A DNA stretch of 11,313 nt from Sva-07 sp964592115 (lineage in GTDB: Bacteria > Actinomycetota > Acidimicrobiia > Acidimicrobiales > Ilumatobacteraceae). Location of the stretch: contig CAZQCP010000102.1 of the NCBI GenBank assembly GCA_964592115.1, positions 1-11,313 of the forward strand, written 5' to 3'. This document shows, piece by piece, positions 1 through 7,791 of the stretch. The stretch's first letter is position 1; the number at the start of each line of letters is the position of its first letter. The notes beneath the pieces are model-generated. The model did not search any database, was not told the origin of the DNA, and saw only the letters and a program-made list of their open reading frames with translations. A program made the translations under genes and the position numbers.

Positions 1-1
1 C

Positions 2-169
2 CCACCGTTCGGGCACGCGACGGCGCTGCGGACGTTCGTCGATCCCGATCTGCTCACCCACGACGAGGTGTGGGCGGCCGCCGGCACGTGGCACGACGTG
101 TTCCCGCTGACCCCGCAACAACTCGTCGCCGCCAGCGGCGCCACCGTCACCGACCTGAGGAAGGACTGA
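2..169 (+). CDS. YbaK/EbsC-type aminoacyl-tRNA deacylase (3' end only)
   Basis: This is the last 55 codons of a gene whose start lies left of the window; it ends at TGA 167-169. The visible protein begins PPFGHATALRTFVDPDLL and continues with DEVWAAAGTWHDVFPLTP. These match the C-terminal part of the YbaK / prolyl-tRNA-editing fold: a glycine/proline-rich PFGH turn, a 'fvD.dLl' strand, then the WAAAG..h.VFpltp motif. Members of this family hydrolyse mis-charged aminoacyl-tRNAs (classically Cys- or Ala-tRNAPro) in the cytoplasm. The substrate cannot be told from this fragment, and the catalytic lysine lies outside the window. The gene ends 8 bases before the methyltransferase ATG, so the two may be co-transcribed, although nothing links their functions. 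Confidence 0.8.
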   Translation, partial: PPFGHATALRTFVDPDLLTHDEVWAAAGTWHDVFPLTPQQLVAASGATVTDLRKD

Positions 170-177
170 GCCCTTTC

Positions 178-1047
178 ATGAAACCGACGCTCGCCCGCAT
201 CACCGATGAGATGCGTTCGCTGTACCAACCGGCGTTTGACCCGATGCTGTCGTTTGCTGCGCAGGGAAGGCACGTGGACGCGACTGAGTATCAGCGATGG
301 CTCCCTCTGATCGACGAGCCGCACGGTCGCCACCGCAAGGTGTGGGAGTGGTGCTACATACTCGAAGCGCTCGAAAGGCGCGGTTTGCTGCGCAGCGGAG
401 TATCTGCGGTGGGATTCGGTGTCGGTACCGAGCCTCTCGTCGCGGTGCTCGCGTCCCGCGGATTACGCGTCCTGGCGACCGACCAGGCGTCAGAGGACGC
501 TGGGGCCTGGAGTAACACCGGGCAACATGCGGCTGCGATTGACGCCGTTCGCCGCCCCGACCTCTGCCCGGCCGAACGATTCGACGAACTGGTGACGTTC
601 CGCTCGGTCGATATGCGTTCGATCCCATCCGACATCCGCGAGTTTGACGTCGCGTGGTCGTCCTGTTGCTTCGAGCACCTCGGCTCGCCGAACGCTGGAT
701 TCGACTTCGTGATCGAGTCGATGCGGGCGGTGCGGCCCGGCGGTACAGCAGTTCATACGACCGAGCTCGACTGTGGTGGTGGCGCACTGCTGGAGACTGG
801 CACGGTTGCACATGGGGACTATGTGTGCTTTTACCGGCGCGAGGACCTACGTCGGCTCGTCGCGCGGCTGCGGCGCGCGGGGCACGACGTACGGTGCAAC
901 TATCGGGTCGGGACGGCACACCCGCTTGAGAGAGATGTCGACACCCCTCCCTATTCGGGTGATCCGCACATCAGACTCGCTGTAGGCGATCGTGTCATCA
1001 CGTCGTTCGGACTATCGATCACTCGGGGCTCTTCCTCGCGTCGATAG
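178..1047 (+). CDS. class I SAM-dependent methyltransferase
   Basis: The 289-residue product has a Rossmann-type methyltransferase core. SAM-binding motif I is VSAVGFGVGTEPL (residues 75-87), the acidic end of strand 2 is VLATDQ (98-103, D102 expected to bind the ribose), motif IV/post-IV is DVAWSSCCFEHLG (157-169), and the MRAVRPGG turn (182-189) is typical of Methyltransf_11-like proteins. The N-terminal 70 residues are helical and carry a W-x-W-rich segment (KVWEWCYILEALE) seen in methyltransferases that sit in polysaccharide or glycosyltransferase gene sets; that link is from memory of the family. ATG 178 is chosen because the frame upstream overlaps the preceding gene; a purine-rich AGGAAGGA at 158-165 lies 12 bases ahead, which is rather far. 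Its codon use looks less GC-biased than its neighbours. The acceptor molecule is unknown. It converges on the GT-C glycosyltransferase gene with only 23 bases between them. Confidence 0.8.
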   Translation: MKPTLARITDEMRSLYQPAFDPMLSFAAQGRHVDATEYQRWLPLIDEPHGRHRKVWEWCYILEALERRGLLRSGVSAVGFGVGTEPLVAVLASRGLRVLATDQASEDAGAWSNTGQHAAAIDAVRRPDLCPAERFDELVTFRSVDMRSIPSDIREFDVAWSSCCFEHLGSPNAGFDFVIESMRAVRPGGTAVHTTELDCGGGALLETGTVAHGDYVCFYRREDLRRLVARLRRAGHDVRCNYRVGTAHPLERDVDTPPYSGDPHIRLAVGDRVITSFGLSITRGSSSRR

Positions 1048-1070
1048 CGGCTCTTCGCTTGCCCCGGCGC

Positions 1071-2300
1071 TCAGACCATCTCGACGAGCCAATAGCTGCT
1101 CCAGATGCAGAACAGCCCGAGCTGCAGACCGGCCATCGAGCCGACGAGTACGGGTCCGACGCGCCGTGGCCGAGCCCACAGCGCGAGCGCGGTCGCCAAC
1201 GGGAAGGCGACGGCTGCGTAGCGGGGCGCGGCCGGGATGATCTGGACGACGGTCGTTGCCGACAACAGCATGACGACGCAGTAGGTGGCGTCGACGAGGT
1301 CGAGCGAGCGGGTGATGGCGAGCACGAGCGTCAGCAGGAGGAGAGCGGCGACCACGAGGTACTGCCAGCGGTCGAGGTTCGTCACGAGGTTGCCGATCGG
1401 GTTGCCGACCGTGTTGCCCCACCCGTAGCGCTGCGTGAGAAACGGCGCCCGTGGCGTACCCGTCAGCACCCAGGCGAAGCAGAGATAGGCGACGTACGCG
1501 AGTCCGCAGATCGCGGGTGCCAGGAACGGTGTCGCCCGCTCACGCCACGCCGTCGGTCGCCGCTGCCAGACCTCGCACGCCGCGGCGACGGCCAGCGGTG
1601 CCACCATCAAGACGCCAGTCATCTTCGTCCACACCATCACCGCGGCGAGCGCGCCAGCGAGCGCCCACCTCTTGTGGCGCAGCGCCAGCAACGAACCGGC
1701 GGCCGCGCACACGAACAGCGGCTCGGTCATCGGCACCGAGAGGAAGAACGCGAATGGAGCGCAGACGTTGAACGCGATCGCCCAGCGGGCGTCGAGTTCG
1801 CTGTGGCCGTCGGTGACGACGATGCAGCGCACGAGATAGAGGAACACGCCGAACAGCACGAGGTTGACGAGCAGCATCAGCGTTCCCGCTTCGATGCTCG
1901 TGACGCCGTGGAGGGCGGCGATCGACACGGGGAACAGCGGTGGCCAGGAGAACTCGGTCCATGCTCTTCCGCCGTCGGGTGTCACGACGTTCGGTTCGAC
2001 CGACGTGCCGACGTCGGGCCAGTGTCGCGAGAGGTCTTCGTAGTGGAGGGCATCCCAGCTGTACCACTGGTGCACGATCACCCAGGACGAGATGTCGTGA
2101 CGGGCTTCCTCGACGCGGACGTAGGCGGGGTTGTCGGCGGACGCGGCGCGATCGCCGTCGAGCACGTTGGACGCGACGAGGCCGGCGACCGAAAGCACGA
2201 GTCGGCTGGCGAGTACGAGCACGACGATGACGAGCACGGTGCGGCGCCGATCGGCGCGTGCGCGCTGGGCGCGGTGATCGGTCGACCCAGAACGTCCCAC
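1071..2300 (-). CDS. PIG-V-like GT-C family membrane glycosyltransferase
   Basis: This is a 409-residue polytopic membrane protein. Hydrophobic segments lie near residues 21-45, 120-131, 138-160, 172-204, 211-241, 258-279, 313-330, 336-354, 361-376 and 381-405. Between the first two is a long outside loop carrying WDALHY (82-87) after a WYS lead-in, then FSWPPLFP (117-124). The aspartate of WDxxHY is the candidate catalytic D of GT-C enzymes in the PIG-V / mannosyltransferase family, which use a polyprenyl-phosphate sugar donor on the outer face of the membrane. MTEPLF (191-196) and PRYAAVAFPL (359-368) are also typical. The donor and acceptor are not predictable. The chosen start is GTG (2298-2300) with no clear ribosome site; GTG at codon 22 is an alternative. 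The gene lies 29 bases after sufU on the same strand, so it may be read by the suf transcript, but an Fe-S role is not implied. Confidence 0.75.
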   Translation of the reverse strand: MGRSGSTDHRAQRARADRRRTVLVIVVLVLASRLVLSVAGLVASNVLDGDRAASADNPAYVRVEEARHDISSWVIVHQWYSWDALHYEDLSRHWPDVGTSVEPNVVTPDGGRAWTEFSWPPLFPVSIAALHGVTSIEAGTLMLLVNLVLFGVFLYLVRCIVVTDGHSELDARWAIAFNVCAPFAFFLSVPMTEPLFVCAAAGSLLALRHKRWALAGALAAVMVWTKMTGVLMVAPLAVAAACEVWQRRPTAWRERATPFLAPAICGLAYVAYLCFAWVLTGTPRAPFLTQRYGWGNTVGNPIGNLVTNLDRWQYLVVAALLLLTLVLAITRSLDLVDATYCVVMLLSATTVVQIIPAAPRYAAVAFPLATALALWARPRRVGPVLVGSMAGLQLGLFCIWSSYWLVEMV

Positions 2301-2329
2301 GGCGCTCGAACGTTAGATTGCGGGCGCAG

Positions 2330-2785
2330 TCAGGCGTGGTCGAGGGCGTCGGCGAGGGTGTTCCAGCCGAGCACGGCGCACTTGATGCGCACCGGGAACT
2401 TCACGACACCCTGTAGCGCCTCGAGGTCGCCGAGTGTGATGTCGTCGTCGCCCGGCTGGATCTCGATGCCGTCGATCCCCATCATCGACTTGAAGCGGCG
2501 GATGAGCGCTCGCGCCTCGGACACCCGCTTGCCGATCACCGCTTGGGTCATCATCGACGCGGACGACTGCGAGATCGAGCAGCCCTGGCCGCCGATCTTC
2601 ACGTCGCTGACCACGGCATCGTCGCCGTCGCCGTCGACCAGCAGGTAGAGCGTGATCTCGTCGCCGCACAACGGGTTGTGACCGCGCGATTCGACTGCGG
2701 GAGGCGAGTCCAGCTCACCACGGTTCCGCGGCGTGCGGTAGTGGTCGAGAATGATCTCGCGGTAGAGGTCTTCGAGGCCCGGCAT
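2330..2785 (-). CDS. sufU: SufU Fe-S scaffold / sulfur acceptor
   Basis: The 151-residue protein is a U-type Fe-S assembly protein. It carries NPLCGDE (C40, D42), GGQGCSIS (C69) and RIKCAVLGW (C136), which are the three cysteines and the aspartate that bind zinc or a cluster in SufU. The extra stretch between the second and third cysteines (about residues 100-123) is the insertion that separates SufU from IscU. In Gram-positive bacteria SufU takes persulfide sulfur from SufS and passes it to the SufBCD complex in the cytosol. Its ATG shares one base with the sufS TGA (TGATG), which points to translational coupling and a 1:1 partnership. It closes the suf set: no SufT-like gene follows. Confidence 0.93.
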   Translation of the reverse strand: MPGLEDLYREIILDHYRTPRNRGELDSPPAVESRGHNPLCGDEITLYLLVDGDGDDAVVSDVKIGGQGCSISQSSASMMTQAVIGKRVSEARALIRRFKSMMGIDGIEIQPGDDDITLGDLEALQGVVKFPVRIKCAVLGWNTLADALDHA

Positions 2786-4014
2786 CAGAATCCGAAGATA
2801 TCGGTCGCTCCGTCGAGCGCATCGGCCAGCGCGTCGACGTCGTCGGTTCCGTTGTAGAGGTAGACGCTCGCCCGGGTGGTGGATTGCACGCCGAGCACCT
2901 GCATCAACGGCTTCGCACAGTGGTGGCCGGCGCGCACGCAGACGTTGCGTTCGTCGAGCACCTGGCTGACGTCGTGGGGGTGCAGGTCGCGGAAGGCGAA
3001 GCTGATCACGCCGCCGCGCACATCGACGTCGTCAGGTCCGTAGATGCGAATGTCGTCGCCGAAACGGGCGTTCAGCGTGTCGAGCGCGTAGCGGGTGAGG
3101 TCGCGCTCGTGGGCGCGTACCGACTCCATGCCGAGCTCGGTGAGGAAGTCGACGGCGGCGTGCAGCCCGACCGCCTCGGCGATCGGTGGAGTGCCGGCTT
3201 CGAACTTGGCGGGCACCGGCGCGGTGGTGAACCCGTCGAGGGTCACCGTGTCGATCATGTTGCCGCCGCCGAGGAACGGTGGGATCGCATCGAGCAGTTC
3301 CATCCGTCCCCACAACATGCCGATGCCGGACGGCCCGCACATCTTGTGGCTGGAGAAGGCGACGAAGTCGGCGTCCCACGCCTGCACGTCGGTCGGGTTG
3401 TGGGGCACGAACTGGCAGGCATCGACGATCGCCAGCGCACCGGCATCGTGGGCCGCGGCGCACAGGTCGGCGACCGGGGTGATCGTGCCGAGCACGTTGC
3501 TCATCGCCGTGAATGACAGTGCCTTGGCCCCGTCGAGCAGGCGGTCGAGATCGGTGAGATCGAGCTGGCCGTCGGCCGTGAGCGGGATCCAGCGGAGCTC
3601 GATGCCGCGCTCATCACGCAGCATGTGCCACGGCACGATGTTGGCGTGGTGCTCCATGTGGGTGAGCACCACTGCATCGCCGGGTCGGAGCTGGGTGCCC
3701 CAGGTGCGAGCGACGAGGTTCAGCGACTCGGTGGCGTTCTTGGTGAACACGATCTCGTCCGAACGGCGGGCGTTGATCAGTCGGGCGACGGCGCCGCGGG
3801 CGCCCTCGTAGGCGTCGGTCGCTTCGGCGGCGAGGCGGTACGAACTGCGGTTGATCGGTGCGTAGGACTGTTCCAGGAAATCGCTCATCGCGTTGATCAC
3901 CTGGCGTGGCTTCTGTGACGTGTTGCCCGAGTCGAGGTACACGATCGGCGTGCCGTCGATCTCGCGCGTGAGGATCGGGAACTCCTTGCGAACGGCGTGC
4001 AGGTCGAAGGTCAT
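2785..4014 (-). CDS. sufS: SufS class II cysteine desulfurase
   Basis: This is a 409-residue PLP enzyme that removes sulfur from L-cysteine, giving alanine and an enzyme persulfide for Fe-S cluster building. Visible hallmarks are EHHANIVPW (121-129), VDACQFVPH (197-205, with D198 facing the PLP ring nitrogen), SSHKMCGPSGIG (221-232, with K224 as the Schiff-base lysine) and RAGHHCAKPLM (361-371, with C366 as the persulfide cysteine). The RxGHHCA form marks the SufS (class II) branch, not IscS/NifS. Length is normal for the family. I chose ATG 4014; a longer open frame upstream runs through sufC and is not real. The start codon lies inside a 14-bp tandem duplication (see the repeat at 4002-4029). 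The gene is 26 bases after sufC and overlaps sufU by one base, so the three form an operon. Confidence 0.95.
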   Translation of the reverse strand: MTFDLHAVRKEFPILTREIDGTPIVYLDSGNTSQKPRQVINAMSDFLEQSYAPINRSSYRLAAEATDAYEGARGAVARLINARRSDEIVFTKNATESLNLVARTWGTQLRPGDAVVLTHMEHHANIVPWHMLRDERGIELRWIPLTADGQLDLTDLDRLLDGAKALSFTAMSNVLGTITPVADLCAAAHDAGALAIVDACQFVPHNPTDVQAWDADFVAFSSHKMCGPSGIGMLWGRMELLDAIPPFLGGGNMIDTVTLDGFTTAPVPAKFEAGTPPIAEAVGLHAAVDFLTELGMESVRAHERDLTRYALDTLNARFGDDIRIYGPDDVDVRGGVISFAFRDLHPHDVSQVLDERNVCVRAGHHCAKPLMQVLGVQSTTRASVYLYNGTDDVDALADALDGATDIFGF

Positions 4015-4029
4015 CGGTCGAAGGTCATC
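4002..4029. repeat. 14-bp perfect tandem duplication over the sufS start
   Basis: GGTCGAAGGTCATC occurs twice in a row (4002-4015 and 4016-4029). On the coding (minus) strand this places a second ATG 14 bases ahead of the sufS ATG, in another frame. It opens a five-codon frame (MTFDR) whose TGA overlaps the sufS ATG as ATGA. A weak ribosome site, GGAA, stands 7 bases ahead of the upstream ATG. The repeat is seen directly; any effect on sufS translation is inferred. Confidence 0.9.
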
Positions 4030-4040
4030 GCCGAGTTCCG

Positions 4041-4811
<771 letters not shown>

Positions 4812-4818
4812 GACCCCG

Positions 4819-4842
4819 ATCCTACCCGCCCGTCGAATTATC
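4819..4842 (-). promoter_or_regulatory. candidate sufC promoter / start region
   Basis: Reading leftward, an AT-rich GATAAT (4842-4837) stands out in GC-rich DNA and matches the -10 consensus at five of six bases. It would give a leader of about 20 bases holding AGGA (4823-4820) as ribosome site. Alternatively TAGGAT (4824-4819, TANNNT type) is itself a -10, which would start the message at or next to GTG 4811 and make it leaderless. No convincing -35 is seen. A short inverted repeat, CCTAT-CCCC-ATAGG (4843-4856), sits just upstream, where a regulator could bind. Confidence 0.4.
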
Positions 4843-4884
4843 CCTATCCCCATAGGAGAAATCCCGCGCCCACGCGCCGCCCAG

Positions 4885-4936
4885 CCACCGATGAGGTTTG
4901 CGTGCACCTGTTGGGCGCGAATCTCATCGGTGGGGG
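4885..4936. repeat. palindromic intergenic element, copy 1
   Basis: An 18-base arm (4885-4902, CCACCGATGAGGTTTGCG) is followed by a 13-base loop (4903-4915) and the matching arm (4916-4933). Sixteen pairs are Watson-Crick. The other two are G-U in a plus-strand RNA but A-C in a minus-strand RNA. The core is repeated 62 bases further on with one difference in 47. It resembles a REP- or MITE-like mobile palindrome, but I do not recognise the family. No T-run follows, so it is not a standard terminator. Confidence 0.85.
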
Positions 4937-4947
4937 TGAGGTTCGGG

Positions 4948-4998
4948 CATCGATGAGGTTTGCGTGCACTTGTTGGGCGCGAATCTCATCGGTGGGGT
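4948..4998. repeat. palindromic intergenic element, copy 2
   Basis: This second copy has its left arm near 4948-4964, its loop at 4965-4977 and its right arm at 4978-4994. The core 4951-4997 equals 4889-4935 except for C4908 versus T4970, which falls in the loop. The outer end of the left arm differs from copy 1 (GCATCG for CCACCG), leaving a 17-pair stem with three G-U pairs in a plus-strand RNA. It ends about 10 bases from the xylA stop codon. The two copies fill most of the 196-base gap between sufC and xylA. Confidence 0.85.
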
Positions 4999-5007
4999 GC
5001 GACATGG

Positions 5008-6348
5008 TCAGGTGGCGGTGTCGATGTGGCGGGCGACGAGGTTCTCGAGGGCTTCTTGGCGGCCGCTCACGCGGGTCGGCTCGCGGTCGTCGGCGAGCTG
5101 GGCGTCGTGGAGGCCGGCGAGCGTGTGCTTGCCGTCGAGGATCTCCTGGCCGAGCGTTCCTTCCCACGCCGCGTAGCGCTGCGTGCGCCGCCGGTCGAGC
5201 TCACCTTCTTCGAGGATCGAAGCGGCGACGACGAGCGCGTGAGCCATCGTGTCCATCCCACCGATGTGGGCGTGGAAGAGATCGTCGGGGGAGATGGACT
5301 GGCGGCGGAGCTTCGAGTCGAAGTTCAGCCCACCCGTGGTGAACCCGCCACCGCGCAAGATCTCGAGCATGCCGAGCGTCATCTGCTCGACGGACACGGG
5401 GAAGCGGTCGACGTCCCAACCGAGGCGGTCGTCGCCGGCGTTGGCATCGATCGAGCCGAAGATCCCGGCATTGAACGCGGCGGCCACCTCGTGGGCGAAG
5501 TCGTGCCCGGCGAGCGTGGCGTGGTTGACCTCGATGTTCACCTTCACCTCATCGGCGAGGTCGTACTTCTGCAAGAAGGCGTGCACGGCAGCAACGTCAT
5601 AGTCGTACTGGTGCTTCGTCGGCTCGAACGGCTTCGGCTCGATGAGGATCGTGCCGTGGAAACCGATGTCGTGCTTGTGCTGGACGACCATCGAGAAGAA
5701 CCGTCCGAGCTGGTCGAGCTCGCGCCACATGTCGGTGTTGAGCAGCGTCTCGTATCCCTCGCGCCCTCCCCACAACACGTAGTTCGCGCCACCGAGTCGA
5801 TGCGTCGCGTCCATGCAGTGGGCGACCTGGGCCGCCGCGTAGCGGAACACTTCCGGATCTGGGTTCGTGGCCGCGCCGGCTTGGAAACGGGGGTTGGAGA
5901 ACATGTTGGCGGTGCCCCACAACAACCGCACGCCGGTGCGTTCCTGGTGCTCGGCAGCGACGTCGACCATCTCGTCGAGGTTGCGGCACGATTCGCCGAA
6001 CGTCGAACCTTCCGGAGCGATGTCGCGATCGTGGAAGCAGTAGAACGGCACGCCGAGCTTGGCGAAGAACTCGAAGGCCACGTCCATCTTGCTTCGAGCC
6101 GCGCGCATCGGCTCGACGGTCGGGTCGATGGTCGCCAGCCACGGTCGGTCGAGCGTGCCGGCGCCGAAGATGTCGAATCCGTCCCAGTTGAACGAGTGCC
6201 AGTAGGACACGGCGAAGCGCAGATGGTCCGCCATCGTGCGCCCGGCGACGACGCGGTCGGCGTCGTACCAGCGAAACGCCAACGGGTTGGCCGAGTCGGG
6301 GCCTTCGTAGTCGATGTGGGTGATCGCCGGGAAGTACGGCTCGGTCAT
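5008..6348 (-). CDS. xylA: xylose isomerase, class II
   Basis: The 446-residue enzyme converts D-xylose to D-xylulose in the cytoplasm and needs two divalent metal ions. All key residues can be placed: FHDRD (H106, D109), LIEPKP (E237, K239), NIEVNH (E273, H276), SIDANAGD (D301), GWDVD (D312, D314) and LNFD (D344). Its length and N-terminus (YFPAITHIDYEGPDSANPLAFR, closely like E. coli XylA) put it in class II. The class I enzymes best known from Streptomyces are about 390 residues long. ATG 6348 is chosen because GAGGGG ends 7 bases ahead of it; another ATG two codons upstream (6354) is too close to that site. The gene is divergent from the ROK regulator and shares its control region, so xylose induction by de-repression is likely. 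No xylulokinase gene adjoins it. Confidence 0.97.
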   Translation of the reverse strand: MTEPYFPAITHIDYEGPDSANPLAFRWYDADRVVAGRTMADHLRFAVSYWHSFNWDGFDIFGAGTLDRPWLATIDPTVEPMRAARSKMDVAFEFFAKLGVPFYCFHDRDIAPEGSTFGESCRNLDEMVDVAAEHQERTGVRLLWGTANMFSNPRFQAGAATNPDPEVFRYAAAQVAHCMDATHRLGGANYVLWGGREGYETLLNTDMWRELDQLGRFFSMVVQHKHDIGFHGTILIEPKPFEPTKHQYDYDVAAVHAFLQKYDLADEVKVNIEVNHATLAGHDFAHEVAAAFNAGIFGSIDANAGDDRLGWDVDRFPVSVEQMTLGMLEILRGGGFTTGGLNFDSKLRRQSISPDDLFHAHIGGMDTMAHALVVAASILEEGELDRRRTQRYAAWEGTLGQEILDGKHTLAGLHDAQLADDREPTRVSGRQEALENLVARHIDTAT

Positions 6349-6418
6349 GGTCATCCCCCTCGGATGGTTGCTCGCGGCGACATCTGTGGTGCGAGCGGCG
6401 AGTCGAGCTCGGCACCTG

Positions 6419-6439
6419 TTTGTTGACAACTATGACAAT
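6419..6439. promoter_or_regulatory. candidate ROK (XylR) operator between xylA and xylR
   Basis: This 21-base site starts TTTGTTGACAAC and ends TATGACAAT, with arms TTTGT and ACAAT. It matches the site ahead of xylF (7792-7812) at 15 of 21 positions. It contains TTGACA (6423-6428) on the plus strand, which could be the -35 of the regulator gene with TACAGT (6448-6453) as -10 at a long 19-base spacing. It also has two TTGTCA hexamers on the minus strand facing xylA. A bound repressor would therefore cover both divergent promoters. The rest of the 170-base gap holds only a weak 6-bp hairpin (GCTCGC 6370-6375 with GCGAGC 6391-6396). Confidence 0.6.
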
Positions 6440-6518
6440 CCCCGCCCTACAGTGCAACCGGATCCGCTACCGATGTGTCGGATCATCGCCGCAACGGGGA
6501 CCAGAAGGGGGTGACGAC

Positions 6519-7727
6519 GTGGCCGGGATGCGCATGAGACCGACGGGTGTCCGGTCGCGCGCGTTGCGTCAGACGAACCTGTCGATCGTGCTCGAGCTGC
6601 TCCGTCTCGAAGGTCCGGCGAGCCGCTCCGATCTCGGCTCGGCGACCGGACTCACGCGCAGCGCGATCAGCGGTCTCGTCGGCGAGCTCGTCGAGCTCGG
6701 CCTGGCGATCGAGGAACGGCCGCTGCCCGATGGACGACCGGGTCGTCCATCGCCCGTCGTGCGCATCGATGCATCGCGCTTTGCCACCCTCGGGATCGAG
6801 CTCGGCGTCGACGATCTGAGCGCCGCCCTCGTCGGCCTGGACGGCGCGGTCATCCGCGTCGTGCGCGTGCCCCGAGCGCGCGACCGCGTGCCGTTGGAGG
6901 CGACGATCGCCGACATCGCCGACATCGTCCACCGGCTCGGTTGCACGAGCCCGCTCGTCGATGGTCGGCGCCTGTTGGGGATCGGCGTTGCTGTGCCGGC
7001 GGTCGTCCGTGAGCCCGGTGGCATCGTCGTCACGGCGCCCAACATGGGCTGGGCCGAAGTCGACCTCGGACCGATCCTGTGCAGCGCCTTGGGCCTCGAA
7101 CTCCCTGTTCACGTGGGCAATGACGGCGATCTCGGCGCGTTGGCCGAGTCGCGGTTCGGGGCCGGCATCGGCGCAGCGACGATGGTCTACGTCGCTGGCG
7201 AGGTGGGCGTCGGTGGCGGCTTGGTCGTCGACGGCAGCCGCGTCGCCGGCCGGTTCGGGTACGCGGGAGAGATCGGCCACATCCCCGTCGACCCGCAGGG
7301 TGCGCCGTGCTCGTGCGGTTCCTACGGGTGCCTCGAGACCGTACTGGGTGAGCGGGCGTTACTCGAACGTGCCGGGCTCGACCCGCACGGCGGCAGCCGG
7401 CAGGTCACCCGGTTGCTGGCAGCGGCCGATGCCGGCGACCCGGTCGTGCTCGACGCGTTGGCCGTCGAAGGGCGGTGGCTCGCAGCCGGTGTCACCGCGC
7501 TCATCAACATCTTCGACCCCGAGATCGTCGTGCTCGGCGCACTGCTCGGCCGCATCTTGCCGTACGTGCAGCGGTCGATGGATGCCGAGTTCGAGCGGCG
7601 CCGGTTCCGTCGAGTCGAGCGGACCGTGCCAGTGGTGCGTGCCGCGTTCGGGGCCGAGTCGTCGCTCGTCGGCGCCGGTGAGCTGGCGTTCGGGCCGGTC
7701 CTCGCGGACCCCGCGTCGGTCCGCTGA
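6519..7727 (+). CDS. xylR: ROK-family transcriptional repressor, xylose type
   Basis: The 402-residue protein has an N-terminal winged helix-turn-helix (about 18-70: LSIVLELLRLEGPASRSDLG then LTRSAISGLVGELVELG), a basic GRPGRP wing (72-77) and a C-terminal ROK sugar-binding domain. The ROK signature and zinc site are clear: GEIGHIPVD (250-258, H254), then CSCGSYGC (264-271, C264, C266, C271). The kinase-like base remains (GNDGDLGALAE, D202), but the DxGxT ATP loop of ROK kinases is replaced by GIELGVDD (92-99). It should therefore bind sugar without phosphorylating it. GTG 6519 is chosen for the strong GAAGGGGG (6504-6511) 7 bases ahead; ATG 6528 is a fallback. Its place between xylA and xylFGH argues for a xylose-responsive repressor. 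The symbol rests on context and family. Confidence 0.88.
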   Translation: MAGMRMRPTGVRSRALRQTNLSIVLELLRLEGPASRSDLGSATGLTRSAISGLVGELVELGLAIEERPLPDGRPGRPSPVVRIDASRFATLGIELGVDDLSAALVGLDGAVIRVVRVPRARDRVPLEATIADIADIVHRLGCTSPLVDGRRLLGIGVAVPAVVREPGGIVVTAPNMGWAEVDLGPILCSALGLELPVHVGNDGDLGALAESRFGAGIGAATMVYVAGEVGVGGGLVVDGSRVAGRFGYAGEIGHIPVDPQGAPCSCGSYGCLETVLGERALLERAGLDPHGGSRQVTRLLAAADAGDPVVLDALAVEGRWLAAGVTALINIFDPEIVVLGALLGRILPYVQRSMDAEFERRRFRRVERTVPVVRAAFGAESSLVGAGELAFGPVLADPASVR

Positions 7728-7752
7728 ACCACGTCGACCATCGCCCGAATAC

Positions 7753-7781
7753 TTGACAGTCGTCGTGACGCCAGGCACACT
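7753..7781 (+). promoter_or_regulatory. candidate xylF promoter
   Basis: TTGACA (7753-7758) is a perfect -35 hexamer. A 17-base spacer leads to CACACT (7776-7781), which keeps three of the six -10 consensus bases. The predicted start near 7788 falls just before the operator at 7792, a normal arrangement for repression. It opens the xylFGH transcript and leaves a leader of roughly 95 bases. The -10 is weak, so the exact start is uncertain. Confidence 0.5.
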
Positions 7782-7791
7782 GAACTCGGCA

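Noticed and set aside
1027..1056. Direct repeat GGCTCTTC (1027-1034 and 1049-1056) at the methyltransferase 3' end
   Set aside because: Eight bases at 22-base spacing is compatible with chance and shows no other structure.
1059..2648. Plus-strand open frame of 529 codons opposite the glycosyltransferase and sufU
   Set aside because: The product is rich in Arg, Asp, Glu and His with no fold, and it is the mirror of two real genes.
4843..5140. Small peptides with the phrase RAQQVHANLI encoded by the palindromic elements
   Set aside because: The phrase only reflects the repeat DNA read in one frame; there is no ribosome site and no conserved start.
4960..6426. Plus-strand open frame of 488 codons opposite xylA
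   Set aside because: It lies wholly antisense to a clear xylose isomerase, has no recognisable domain and no good start. Long antisense frames are expected in GC-rich codon-biased DNA.
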